The translations under genes and the position numbers were made by a program. From Pseudomonas sp. MWU15-20650 (lineage in GTDB: Bacteria > Pseudomonadota > Gammaproteobacteria > Pseudomonadales > Pseudomonadaceae), in contig NZ_JALJFG010000018.1 of assembly GCF_023242475.1 (NCBI RefSeq), positions 40,029-104,028 of the forward strand: a stretch of 64,000 bases of DNA, read 5' to 3'. Shown here piece by piece: positions 8,871 through 17,932 of the stretch (position 1 is the first letter of the stretch; each line of letters opens with the position of its first letter). The notes under the pieces were generated by a model, which was not told the origin of the DNA, searched no databases, and saw only the letters and a list, made by a program, of their open reading frames with translations.

Positions 8871-9683
8871 ATGCCCGAGTTACCCGAAGTCGAAACCACA
8901 CGGCGCGGGATTGCGCCGCACCTGGAGGGCCAGCGCGTCAGCCGCGTGGTGGTACGCGAGCGCCGTCTGCGCTGGCCGATCCCGGACGACCTGGATGTGC
9001 GCCTGTCCGGGCAGCGCATCGTGCTGGTAGAGCGGCGGGCGAAGTACCTGTTGATCAACGCCGAAGTGGGAACCTTGATCAGTCACTTGGGCATGTCGGG
9101 CAACCTGCGCCTGGTGGAGGTCGGCATGCCGGCGGCCAAGCATGAGCACGTGGACATCGAACTGGAGTCGGGCCTGGCCCTGCGCTACACCGACCCTCGG
9201 CGTTTTGGCGCGATGCTCTGGAGCCAGGACCCGCACAACCACGAGCTGCTGATTCGCCTGGGGCCGGAGCCGTTGACCGACCTGTTTGATGGTGAGCGCT
9301 TGTTCCAACTGTCTCGCGGGAAGTCGATGGCGGTGAAGCCATTCATCATGGACAACGCGGTGGTGGTAGGCGTGGGTAACATCTATGCCACGGAAGCACT
9401 GTTTGCGGCGGGGATCGACCCGCGCAGGGCCGCCGGCGGCATTTCCCGTGGTCGCTATTTGAAGCTGGCGATCGAGATCAAGCGCATTCTGGCGGCGGCG
9501 ATCGAGCGGGGCGGCACGACATTGCGGGACTTTATCGGCGGCGATGGGCAGCCGGGGTATTTCCAGCAGGAACTGTTCGTCTATGGCCGTGGAGGCGAAG
9601 GGTGCAAGGTCTGTGGGGCCGAGTTACGCAATGTGGTACTGGGGCAGCGGGCGAGCGTGTTTTGCCCTAAGTGCCAGAGTTGA
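8871..9683 (+). CDS. mutM: Formamidopyrimidine-DNA glycosylase (Fpg)
   Basis: Bifunctional DNA glycosylase/AP lyase that excises 8-oxoguanine and formamidopyrimidines. The 270-residue protein begins [13 protein letters not shown], so Pro2 and Glu3 are the catalytic residues exposed after Met removal. It has the helix-two-turn-helix segment ([19 protein letters not shown]) and ends in a zinc finger CKVC...FCPKC. An AGAGG lies about 8 bases before the ATG. It directly follows the HDOD gene with 21 bases between, suggesting an operon. All key residues are present. Confidence 0.98.
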   Translation: MPELPEVETTRRGIAPHLEGQRVSRVVVRERRLRWPIPDDLDVRLSGQRIVLVERRAKYLLINAEVGTLISHLGMSGNLRLVEVGMPAAKHEHVDIELESGLALRYTDPRRFGAMLWSQDPHNHELLIRLGPEPLTDLFDGERLFQLSRGKSMAVKPFIMDNAVVVGVGNIYATEALFAAGIDPRRAAGGISRGRYLKLAIEIKRILAAAIERGGTTLRDFIGGDGQPGYFQQELFVYGRGGEGCKVCGAELRNVVLGQRASVFCPKCQS

Positions 9684-9706
9684 GTGCGGTGTGATGGCGA
9701 TATCGC

Positions 9707-9788
9707 CATCGGGGGCAAGTCGAATCGTCGCACCGCCCCTCCCACATTTGAAATGCATTCCAAGTGTGGGAGGGGGCTTGCCCCCGAT
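9707..9788. repeat. REP pair with a variant left arm
   Basis: The right arm (GTGTGGGAGGGGGCTTGCCCCCGAT) is the standard type. The left arm reads CATCGGGGGCAAG, then TCGAATCGTCGCACCG, then CCCCTCCCACA: a standard arm with a 16-base insert or replacement at its centre. The same altered arm, in reverse, occurs at 53987–54025. The pair lies between the convergent mutM and ferredoxin genes. Confidence 0.82.
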
Positions 9789-9814
9789 GAGGCCCTAACA
9801 GGCACTAAAGAAGT

Positions 9815-10841
<1,027 letters not shown>

Positions 10842-10886
10842 TTATGCATAAGAAAGCCGTATAGACAGCGTGAATGCCGTGTTTTT

Positions 10887-12482
10887 TCACGCTGTTTTCA
10901 GACGTTCGGCCAAGGCTGACGCCAGTTGCGCGGTCAACCCGTACACCGATAATTGGGGGTTGGCCCCAATACTGGTGGGGAACAGCGAGCCGTCGTGGAT
11001 CGACAGATTGCGCAATTGGTGATGGCGGCCGAGGCTATCGGCCACCGCGTTTTTCGGGTCTTCACCCATGGCGCAACCGCCCATCACATGGGCACTGCCC
11101 AGCGTCGTGCGGTGCAACTCCAGGCTCAAACCGTCGATCAGGCTGCGCGCCTCGGCCAAGGTGTTTACATACCGTGCATCGTGATGCAGCGGCTTGACCG
11201 ACCGGGCACCTGCCGCGAACTGGATTTCGGCCATGCTGTGGAAGGCCCGGCGCAGGCCATCCCAGGCATAGGGCGAGACTTCATAGTCGAGCACTGGCGT
11301 GCCGTCGCCGCGTAACTCAACCGTGCCGCCAGGGCTGTCGGGGTGAAAACCGTCGCGCAAAAGCGCGAGCATGGCGTGGGTGTGGGGCAGTTGGCTCATG
11401 TCCAACGCGTTGCCAGTGCCGTAGCCACCGAACAGGGTGCTGGCCAAGCCTGGATGTAAGGGCGGCGCCTCCAGCTTGTAGGACATCTTACCGGTGGTGC
11501 CGTCCAGCCATTGGAAGTGGTCGGAATAGATCGACTGCGGCGCGCCGTAGAACGGGTTGATCACGTCGTCGAACTGCCCGGCGGAGAAGTTCACCAAGTG
11601 CAGGAACGTACGTTTGCCCAGCCGTGAATGCGGGTCGGGCGCGTCCGAGCGCATCAACAGCGCCGGGGTGTTGATGCCGCCGCCCGAGAGTACGTAATGC
11701 TTGGCCTTGACCGTGATCTTGCGGCCGGTGGGCGCCACGCACCGCTCGTCCATGGCCACGCATTCCAGGCTGCTGATGGTGTCGCCGCTGTACTTGAGGT
11801 GCTCGGCGCGGGCCAGGTAGAGCAGCTCACCGCCTTTTTCCAGGGTGGCTGGGATGGTCGTTACCAGCATCGATTGCTTGGCGTTGACCGGGCAACCCAT
11901 GCCGCAATACCCCAGGTTGAAGCACCCACGCACGTTGCGTGGGATCACATGCCAGCTGTAGCCGAGCTTTTCGCAGCCTTTGCGAATCACATCATTGTTG
12001 GCATTCGGTGGCATCGCCCACGGTGCGATGCCCAGGCGCTGTTCCATTTTCTCGAACCACGGCGCCATCTCGGCACTGCTGTGGCCTTTCACTGCGTATT
12101 CGCTGGCCCAGTGGGCGAGGGTGGCGTCCGGCGTGCGGAAACTGGACGTCCAGTTGATCAGCGTGGTGCCGCCTACCGCCCGGCCCTGCAAGATGGTGAT
12201 AGCGCCATCTTTGCTCATGCGGCCGATACCTTCCTGGTACAGGCTGGCATAGGCTTCGTCTTCCAGCAGCTTGAAGTCACTGCTGGTCTTGAGTGGGCCT
12301 TCCTCGATCAGCAGTACCTTGTAGCCGGCGGCGCTGAGGATTTCGGCGGTAGTGCCGCCACCGGCGCCGCTGCCGATGATTGCGACATCGGCCTCCAGGG
12401 TCAGGTCGTTATCGAGGGCTGCGCCATTATGGGTTTTCCAGCCACGGGCCAGGCCGTCGCGGAACAGATCGGGTACGGGCAT
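10887..12482 (-). CDS. laoA: GMC-type FAD alcohol dehydrogenase (LaoA-like)
   Basis: A 531-residue flavoprotein with the N-terminal FAD-binding motif IIGSGAGGGTTAEILSAAGY and a Cys-rich central stretch GCFNLGYCGMGCPVNAKQS. The C-terminal GMC signature region runs through MGGCAMGEDPKNAV and DGSLFPTSIGANPQLSVYGL. It lies last in a three-gene operon behind an ALDH and a small Tat protein. This order matches P. aeruginosa PA0364–PA0366, reported as laoABC, a system oxidising long-chain alcohols to acids. The inferred role is oxidation of the alcohol to the aldehyde used by LaoC. The enzyme itself has no signal peptide, so it may ride with LaoB. Substrate assignment is by homology. Confidence 0.85.
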   Translation of the reverse strand: MPVPDLFRDGLARGWKTHNGAALDNDLTLEADVAIIGSGAGGGTTAEILSAAGYKVLLIEEGPLKTSSDFKLLEDEAYASLYQEGIGRMSKDGAITILQGRAVGGTTLINWTSSFRTPDATLAHWASEYAVKGHSSAEMAPWFEKMEQRLGIAPWAMPPNANNDVIRKGCEKLGYSWHVIPRNVRGCFNLGYCGMGCPVNAKQSMLVTTIPATLEKGGELLYLARAEHLKYSGDTISSLECVAMDERCVAPTGRKITVKAKHYVLSGGGINTPALLMRSDAPDPHSRLGKRTFLHLVNFSAGQFDDVINPFYGAPQSIYSDHFQWLDGTTGKMSYKLEAPPLHPGLASTLFGGYGTGNALDMSQLPHTHAMLALLRDGFHPDSPGGTVELRGDGTPVLDYEVSPYAWDGLRRAFHSMAEIQFAAGARSVKPLHHDARYVNTLAEARSLIDGLSLELHRTTLGSAHVMGGCAMGEDPKNAVADSLGRHHQLRNLSIHDGSLFPTSIGANPQLSVYGLTAQLASALAERLKTA

Positions 12483-12519
12483 CGAGGTCGTCTCTGGTTT
12501 TTATTGTGAGGGATGCACA

Positions 12520-13065
12520 TCAGATTTTCGGTGGGCCGGGGTAGCCGCAGTGGGCCCAGGACTCGGGTCGGAAGTACCAGGCCATGATCACCAGCTTGAG
12601 CAGCGAGCCCTGGCCCATGCGCAGCAGGTTCAGGTAGCTGTTTTCCCAGCGGTGCAGGAAGTTGCGGATTTGCTCCGCGCTGGCGTTTTCCCAACTGCCC
12701 CAGATGCCGGTCAACGGCCCGCGGGTGATACCCATGCCCAGCACGTCGAACAGTTGCTGGGTGAGCTTGAACATCTCCGGCGACAGGTGCTGCAGGCTGT
12801 AGTCGAGCTTTTTCAGGGTGCTGTCAATCCCGGCGACCACTGCCTCGGCGCTCGCCGCGCCTTCCAGCAGTACTGGGATGACCGCACGCAAGAACGGCAA
12901 GTCACTGGCGCGCAACATGGCAAAGCCACTGGCCGGGGTGCTGCTGGAGCAGCCGCTGAGGCTGGCGCCCAGCCCGGCGGTGGCCAGGAAGGCACTGGCG
13001 CACAGGCCGATTTTCAAGACGCCGCGCCGTGACAGCGTGGGTGAGTCAGTCAGGCTAGGGTTCAT
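12520..13065 (-). CDS. laoB: Tat-signal small protein, LaoB-like (dehydrogenase partner)
   Basis: 181 residues. The N-terminus carries a twin-arginine motif LSRRGVLKIG, a hydrophobic stretch FLATAGLGASL and a possible lipobox LSGC, so the mature protein may be exported and lipid-anchored. The remainder (FRAVIPVLLEG-like helices through AWYFRPESWAHCGYPGPP) resembles the small subunit that accompanies GMC dehydrogenases, such as gluconate 2-dehydrogenase subunit 3. It lies between laoC and laoA with gaps of about 27 and 37 bases, consistent with an operon. Function is inferred from context. The fit to a Tat-exported partner of LaoA is an interpretation. Confidence 0.78.
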   Translation of the reverse strand: MNPSLTDSPTLSRRGVLKIGLCASAFLATAGLGASLSGCSSSTPASGFAMLRASDLPFLRAVIPVLLEGAASAEAVVAGIDSTLKKLDYSLQHLSPEMFKLTQQLFDVLGMGITRGPLTGIWGSWENASAEQIRNFLHRWENSYLNLLRMGQGSLLKLVIMAWYFRPESWAHCGYPGPPKI

Positions 13066-13092
13066 TGTTTTAGAGTCCCGAAGGTCGCGGTA

Positions 13093-14520
13093 TCAGCGGA
13101 TGAACAGCTTCTGAATCAACGTCTGGATCGACTTTCCATAGGGCGGGTAGATCAACTTCGCGGCGTTCAGGCGCTGTTTAACCAGCACGCCCTTGGCCTT
13201 GCTGAACGTCAGGAAGCCCTCATGCCCGTGATAATGGCCCATACCCGACGGGCCGATGCCGCCAAACGGCATGTCGTCCTGGGCCACATGCAGCAGGGTG
13301 TCGTTCAGGCACACGCCACCTGAGTGGGTTTCATGCAGGACCCGGTCCTGCTCGCCCTTGTTGTAGCCGAAGTAATACAGGGCCAGTGGGCGTGGACGCT
13401 GGTTGATGTAGGCAAACGCCTGGTCGAGGCCGCGATAAGGCACGATCGGCAAGAGCGGGCCGAAGATTTCATCCTGCATCACGGTCATGTCGTCACTGAC
13501 GTTCAGCAACAGGCTGTGTGGCATTCGCCGCGCCTGACCCTGGTCGTACAGCGCAATCAGCGTGGCACCCTTGTCGGTGGCGTCCTTGGCGTAGGCATTG
13601 AGCCGGGCCAGTTGCCGCTCGTTGATGATGGCGGTGTAGTCCGGGTTGTCAGTCAGGGTCGGATAGAACCCTCGAACGGCCTTGGAATACGCCTCGACAA
13701 AGCCTTCCACACGATCTTCCGGCACCAGCACATAATCCGGTGCCACGCAGGTTTGCCCGGCGTTCAGGGCTTTGCCGAAGGCAATGCGTTCGGCGGCATC
13801 CTTGAGCGGTACATCGGCGGAGACAATCGCCGGCGACTTGCCGCCCAACTCCAGGGTGACGGGGGTAAGGTGTTCGGCGGCGGCGCGCATCACGTGCTTG
13901 CCAATACTGGTGGCGCCGGTAAACAGCAAGTGATCGAAGCGCAGCTTGGAAAACGCCATGCCCACTTCGGCTTCACCCAGTACTACGCATACCAGGTCCT
14001 CGGGGAAGATCTTGGCCAGCAGCGCCTTGAGCAACTCGCCCGTAGCCGGTGTGGATTCGCTGAGCTTGAGCATCACCCGATTGCCGGCAGCCAGCGCGCC
14101 CACCAGTGGGCCAATGGCCAGGTACAGCGGGTAGTTCCAGGGCACGATCACCCCGACGACGCCCAACGGTTGGTAAATGACTTTGGCTGAAGCGGGTTGG
14201 AAGGCAATGCCGACAGCGCGGCGGGAGGGTTTCATCCACCCCTTGAGGTGTTTGCTGGCATAGTGAATGCCATGCAGGCTGGGCATCAGTTCGGCAAACA
14301 GGGTTTCGTCGGCGCTGCGATGGCTGAAGTCCTGGCTGATCGCGTTGATCAGCGCCTGGCGTTCGTCACTGAGCACCTCCCGCAGGGCCTTGAGCCATTG
14401 CTGGCGTTGCGCGGCTGGCGGCATCGGGTTGGCAGCGTAGGCGCGGCGTTGGGCGTCGAACAGCGCCTGGAGTTGATCCAGCGCCTGGGAATCTTGCAGG
14501 TAGGCAACGTTGGCAGGCAT
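13093..14520 (-). CDS. laoC: Aldehyde dehydrogenase, coniferyl/long-chain type (LaoC-like)
   Basis: A 475-residue NAD(P)-dependent ALDH. It contains VIVPWNYPLYLAIGPLVGALAAGN for cofactor binding, TLELGGKSPAIV with the catalytic Glu, and NAGQTCVAPDYVL with the nucleophilic Cys. The C-terminal half has PFGGIGPSGMGHYHGHEGF and a hydrophobic tail typical of the shorter class-3-like ALDHs annotated as coniferyl aldehyde dehydrogenase. It is first in the operon with laoB and laoA and divergent from a TetR gene, as in P. aeruginosa PA0366 (laoC), where it oxidises long-chain aldehydes. The start MPANVAYLQDSQALDQL fits the family. Confidence 0.87.
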   Translation of the reverse strand: MPANVAYLQDSQALDQLQALFDAQRRAYAANPMPPAAQRQQWLKALREVLSDERQALINAISQDFSHRSADETLFAELMPSLHGIHYASKHLKGWMKPSRRAVGIAFQPASAKVIYQPLGVVGVIVPWNYPLYLAIGPLVGALAAGNRVMLKLSESTPATGELLKALLAKIFPEDLVCVVLGEAEVGMAFSKLRFDHLLFTGATSIGKHVMRAAAEHLTPVTLELGGKSPAIVSADVPLKDAAERIAFGKALNAGQTCVAPDYVLVPEDRVEGFVEAYSKAVRGFYPTLTDNPDYTAIINERQLARLNAYAKDATDKGATLIALYDQGQARRMPHSLLLNVSDDMTVMQDEIFGPLLPIVPYRGLDQAFAYINQRPRPLALYYFGYNKGEQDRVLHETHSGGVCLNDTLLHVAQDDMPFGGIGPSGMGHYHGHEGFLTFSKAKGVLVKQRLNAAKLIYPPYGKSIQTLIQKLFIR

Positions 14521-14554
14521 GGCGCAGTTCCCGATTGTTATAGGTCTGCCTGGA

Positions 14555-14583
14555 TTTTTAGAGTCATTGCTCTAAATTGTCAA
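14555..14583 (-). promoter_or_regulatory. Sigma-70 promoter of laoCBA
   Basis: On the minus strand a perfect -35 TTGACA (14583–14578) is followed, after 17 bases, by TAAAAA (14560–14555) as the -10. This ends about 35 bases before the laoC start codon. Confidence 0.7.
14557..14576. promoter_or_regulatory. Candidate LaoR operator palindrome
   Basis: TTTAGAG-TCATTG-CTCTAAA is a perfect 7-base inverted repeat with a 6-base spacer. It lies within the spacer and -10 of the laoC promoter, where a bound TetR-family repressor would block RNA polymerase. Its position between divergent laoC and laoR makes LaoR the likely ligand. A weaker inverted repeat, TATCC-N6-GGATA, lies at 14609–14624 nearer to laoR. 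Confidence 0.65.
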
Positions 14584-14665
14584 ATAACATTGCAGCAACA
14601 TCCAGATTTATCCTAGTCGGGATAGGCCGTAAGATGCCCCATCACGTGTATAGAAGCTGATCCCC

Positions 14666-15337
14666 ATGGCACCACGAGTAAAGACCAGCGAACGCATTGT
14701 GCAAACCAGCCTGGAGCTTTTTAACCAGCAGGGCGAGCGCAGTGTCAGCACCAATCACATCGCCGCCCATATGGAAATTTCCCCGGGCAATCTGTACTAC
14801 CACTTCCCCAACAAGCAGGCGATCATCGCCGTGCTGTTCCGCGAATATGAAGCCCTGGTAGACAGTTTCCTGCGTCCACCCCAAGGCCGTGCCGTCACCG
14901 TCGAAGACAAACGCTTCTACCTGCAGGCGGTACTGGCTGGCATGTGGCGTTACCGTTTCCTGCACCGTGATCTCGAACACTTGCTGGAAAGCGACCCGGA
15001 ACTGGCTACCGGCTACCGGCGTTTTTCCCAGCGTTGCCTGATTCAGGGGGGCGCCATTTACCAAGGGTTTGTCGATGCCGGTATCCTCACTATGGACCCG
15101 GTGCAAACCGAGGCCCTGACGCTTAATGCCTGGATCATCCTCACTTCGTGGGTGCGTTTCCTGTGTACCACCAATGAAAACTCCACCCATTTGAGCGCCG
15201 AAGCGATAAAGCGCGGGGTGTACCAGGTGCTGGTACTGGAGGCGGGTTTTGTCACCCCCCAGGCCAAGCCGGCGGTGGATGCCTTGTTCAAAGAGTTTTA
15301 TGTGCCGTTGAATCAGGCACTGGAAGAAGTGAAGTAG
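14666..15337 (+). CDS. laoR: TetR-family repressor (LaoR-like)
   Basis: 223 residues with an N-terminal helix-turn-helix (ERIVQTSLELFNQQGERSVSTNHIAAHM, then NLYYHFPNKQAIIAVLF, the standard TetR recognition helix text) and an all-helical C-terminal ligand domain. It is divergent from laoC, as in the P. aeruginosa lao cluster, where the equivalent TetR protein represses the alcohol/aldehyde oxidation genes. A fatty acyl derivative is a plausible inducer, but I infer that from the pathway. Palindromes in the 145-base divergent gap support local control. Confidence 0.88.
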   Translation: MAPRVKTSERIVQTSLELFNQQGERSVSTNHIAAHMEISPGNLYYHFPNKQAIIAVLFREYEALVDSFLRPPQGRAVTVEDKRFYLQAVLAGMWRYRFLHRDLEHLLESDPELATGYRRFSQRCLIQGGAIYQGFVDAGILTMDPVQTEALTLNAWIILTSWVRFLCTTNENSTHLSAEAIKRGVYQVLVLEAGFVTPQAKPAVDALFKEFYVPLNQALEEVK

Positions 15338-15370
15338 GACCTTTCCCTAATCTGTTTACAGGAGTCCGTC

Positions 15371-16225
15371 ATGCCGCTTGCCCAACTGATCAGCCCCCAG
15401 CAATTGGCCGAACGCCAGAAGGCCGGTGGGTTGGTGACCCTTGATTGCCGTTTTGCCCTTGAAGACCCGGACTACGGGCTGTGCAGCTATGCCGAAGGGC
15501 ATATCGAGGGTGCGCAATATGCTGACCTGGAGCGGCACCTCAGCGGCCCGGTGACCAAGGGGGTGACGGGGCGTCACCCGCTGCCGGCGGCGGATACGTT
15601 CGCCCAGCAACTGCGGGCATGGGGGATCAGCGCGGACACCGATGTTGTGCTTTATGACGACGGCCCTGGCGCCTACGCTGCGCGGGCCTGGTGGTTGCTG
15701 GCCTGGTTGGGCAAGCGTGATGGCGTGTTTATTCTGGATGGTGGCCTCAAGGCTTGGCATGCCGCGGGCTTTCCATTGAGCCTGGATGCGCCGGTGATCG
15801 AGCCGGGGACCTTTGCCGGCACGCCGGACAATCGTTTGCTGCTGGACGCCGAACACCTGCAAAAACGCCTGGGCGAAGCGGGCATGACGCTGATCGACGC
15901 GCGTGGCCAGCCGCGTTTTCGCGGTGACGTGGAGCCCATCGATCCGGTTGCCGGGCACATTCCCGGCGCCCAGTGCGCGGCGTTCACTGAAAACCTGGGC
16001 AGTGATGGTCGCTTCCTTGCGGCCGATCAGCTCAAGCAACGCTTTGCCGCACAGTTGCAGGGCCGTTCGCCGGATGACCTGGTGGCGTATTGCGGTTCCG
16101 GCGTGACGGCCTGCCACAACCTGTTCGCCTTGTGCCTGGCGGGTTACCCGCTGGGCAAGCTGTATGCGGGGTCGTGGAGTGAGTGGATTACTGATCCGGC
16201 CCGGGAAATTGCGACAGGCGACTAA
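15371..16225 (+). CDS. sseA: Sulfurtransferase, 3-mercaptopyruvate type
   Basis: A 284-residue protein of two rhodanese domains: N-terminal inactive domain to about residue 135, C-terminal catalytic domain after that. The active-site loop is CGSGVTA with Cys241; Gly-Ser-Gly after the Cys is the pattern of 3-mercaptopyruvate sulfurtransferases, whereas thiosulfate sulfurtransferases have a CRKGVT-type loop. It transfers sulfur to cyanide or thiol acceptors in the cytosol. CAGGAG precedes the ATG at proper distance. The gene is 33 bases after laoR on the same strand, so read-through is possible, but a functional link is not evident. Confidence 0.88.
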   Translation: MPLAQLISPQQLAERQKAGGLVTLDCRFALEDPDYGLCSYAEGHIEGAQYADLERHLSGPVTKGVTGRHPLPAADTFAQQLRAWGISADTDVVLYDDGPGAYAARAWWLLAWLGKRDGVFILDGGLKAWHAAGFPLSLDAPVIEPGTFAGTPDNRLLLDAEHLQKRLGEAGMTLIDARGQPRFRGDVEPIDPVAGHIPGAQCAAFTENLGSDGRFLAADQLKQRFAAQLQGRSPDDLVAYCGSGVTACHNLFALCLAGYPLGKLYAGSWSEWITDPAREIATGD

Positions 16226-16234
16226 GGCTAGACC

Positions 16235-16254
16235 TGCAAGCCCCCTCCCGCATG
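16235..16254. repeat. Solitary REP half-site
   Basis: GCAAGCCCCCTCCCGCATG is the right arm of a GTGGGAGG-type REP without a partner. It lies between the convergent ends of the sulfurtransferase gene and the yheT-like hydrolase gene. Confidence 0.6.
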
Positions 16255-16255
16255 T

Positions 16256-17251
16256 TTAACTGTGTTGTGCCAGCAACCACTGCGGGATCCGGCGTTCCAG
16301 GTAATAGCCGGGACACTTCAGCGAACCCTCCACAAACCCCACATGCCCGCCCTTGGCCAGCAACTCAAATTCGGTGCAAGCCGACAATTCGCTAGCCTCG
16401 GGCAGGCTGTGGGCAAATACGAACGGGTCATCGGCCGACTGGATGATCAACGTCGGCGTGCGGATTTCACCCAGGTAATACCGGCTCGAGGCTCGGCGAT
16501 AATAGTCTTCAGCACTTAAGAAACCATGCAGCGGCGCAGTCACTCGCCCGTCGAAGTCCCAGAACGTACGCATTTTTTCCAGCGAGCCCAATGACTCCAG
16601 GGTTTTCAACCCGTCAGTGCGGCCGTCCTGTAGAAAGCGGCGTTGCTTGACGCGGATATACGCCAACATCTCGCGCATGAAGTGTTTTTGATAAACCCGC
16701 GAAAAACCCAGGCCGATACGATCCGCGCACTGGTCCAGGCGAAACGGCACCGACACCGCCGCTGCGCCTTGCAACCCCGACGCTTCGCCGGTTTCACCCA
16801 GGTGCTTGAGCAGCACATTGCCCCCCAGCGAATAGCCCACGGCATACAGGGGCGCCAGTGGCCGCTGGGTGCGCAGGTGGGCAATCGCCGCTGCCAGGTC
16901 TTCGCTGGCGCCGGAGTGATAACTGCGTGCAAGCAGGTTGGGCTCGCCCGAGCAACCGCGCCAGTTCAAGGCGGCACTGGCCCAGCCTTGTGCAGCGAGG
17001 GCTTTTTGCAGGCCGGCCACATAGGGCGAGTTGGACGAGCCGGTCAGCCCATGCAGTACCAGCACCAGTGGCGCTTGCGCGTCATGGGGGCCGTGCCAGT
17101 CGAGGTCGAGAAAGTCGCCGTCATCCAGCCACAGGCGTTCGCGCTGGCGTTCGATATGGGTAGTCGGGCGCCACAGCGGTCCCCACAGTGTTTGCAAGTG
17201 AGGGTTGCCGAGGCCGAAGGCGGGTTTGAATGTTTCAAGGGCAGGGTTCAT
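16256..17251 (-). CDS. yheT: YheT-family alpha/beta hydrolase
   Basis: 331 residues. The alpha/beta-hydrolase fold is recognisable by LVLVLHGLTGSSNSPYV (oxyanion hole) and the nucleophile elbow GYSLGG. Later come IQSADDPFV (acid loop) and GGHVGFVEG with the catalytic His. This combination and the opening NPHLQTLWGPLWRP are typical of the YheT/ABHD1-3 family, whose bacterial substrates are not well defined (short acyl esters are likely). The ATG at 17251 (MNPALETFKP) was chosen; a 19-residue longer frame has no family match. It follows rsmD with about 60 bases between. Confidence 0.9.
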   Translation of the reverse strand: MNPALETFKPAFGLGNPHLQTLWGPLWRPTTHIERQRERLWLDDGDFLDLDWHGPHDAQAPLVLVLHGLTGSSNSPYVAGLQKALAAQGWASAALNWRGCSGEPNLLARSYHSGASEDLAAAIAHLRTQRPLAPLYAVGYSLGGNVLLKHLGETGEASGLQGAAAVSVPFRLDQCADRIGLGFSRVYQKHFMREMLAYIRVKQRRFLQDGRTDGLKTLESLGSLEKMRTFWDFDGRVTAPLHGFLSAEDYYRRASSRYYLGEIRTPTLIIQSADDPFVFAHSLPEASELSACTEFELLAKGGHVGFVEGSLKCPGYYLERRIPQWLLAQHS

Positions 17252-17260
17252 GAAGATCTC

Positions 17261-17301
17261 TGTGGCAAGCGGACTGGTCGTGGCGAACGGGCTCGCCACA
17301 A
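17261..17301. repeat. Degenerate TGTGGC...GCCACA repeat
   Basis: TGTGGCAAGCGGACTGGTCG followed by GTGGCGAACGGGCTCGCCACA forms a short imperfect inverted repeat that resembles a decayed member of the family at 10182–10285. It separates rsmD from the yheT-like gene. Confidence 0.45.
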
Positions 17302-17314
17302 CTCTCACTACAGA

Positions 17315-17932
17315 TCAGGCCGCGTCTTCTACCAAGCGATGCCACAACGCGTAATACACCCGACCGGACTTCTGCTCCCGGTGCAGGCGCCAGGCGCCCG
17401 GCAGGCCGAGTGTGGACGGTGCGCTCTCGCTTTCAGTGTAGATCCAGGCATCCGGTGCCAGCCACTGGCGCTCTTCCAGCAAGGCACACACGGTCGGCAG
17501 CAGGTTCTGGTTGAACGGCGGGTCGAGGAACACCACATCGTATTCAGTGGCCTCCTGGGTTTCCAGGTAGCGCAACGCGTCGGCAGTTTGCACCTGGCCG
17601 GTCGTGCAGCGCAGTGTACCCAAGTGTTCCTTGAGGCTGGACACCGCCACATTGCTCGCATCCAACGCCTGGCCTAGCGCCGCGCCGCGGGACAACGCCT
17701 CGAGGAACAGTGCGCCGCTGCCGGCGAACGGGTCGAGTACCTTGGCCCCGCCAATGTACGGCGCGAGCCAGTTGAACAGGGTTTCACGTACGCGATCCGG
17801 TGTTGGGCGCAAGCCCACGACATCGGGGAAGCTCAGCTTGCGGCTGCCCCATTCGCCACCAATGATGCGCAGTTGGCCCACACCGTTATGGACGTTGTGG
17901 ACGGGTTTTTTCGGGCGAGATGAACTGGCCAT
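17315..17932 (-). CDS. rsmD: 16S rRNA (guanine(966)-N2)-methyltransferase
   Basis: 205 residues. SAM-dependent enzyme methylating G966 of 16S rRNA. It has GGEWGSRKLSFP and RPTPDRVRETLFNWL near the N-terminus, the SAM motif VLDPFAGSGALFLEALSRGA and the catalytic VVFLDPPFNQNLL (DPPF). A Ser/Lys-rich leader precedes the fold. Its ATG overlaps the stop of the upstream M16 gene by one base (TAATG), so translation is likely coupled. RsmD is commonly found next to ftsY, as here. Confidence 0.95.
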   Translation of the reverse strand: MASSSRPKKPVHNVHNGVGQLRIIGGEWGSRKLSFPDVVGLRPTPDRVRETLFNWLAPYIGGAKVLDPFAGSGALFLEALSRGAALGQALDASNVAVSSLKEHLGTLRCTTGQVQTADALRYLETQEATEYDVVFLDPPFNQNLLPTVCALLEERQWLAPDAWIYTESESAPSTLGLPGAWRLHREQKSGRVYYALWHRLVEDAA

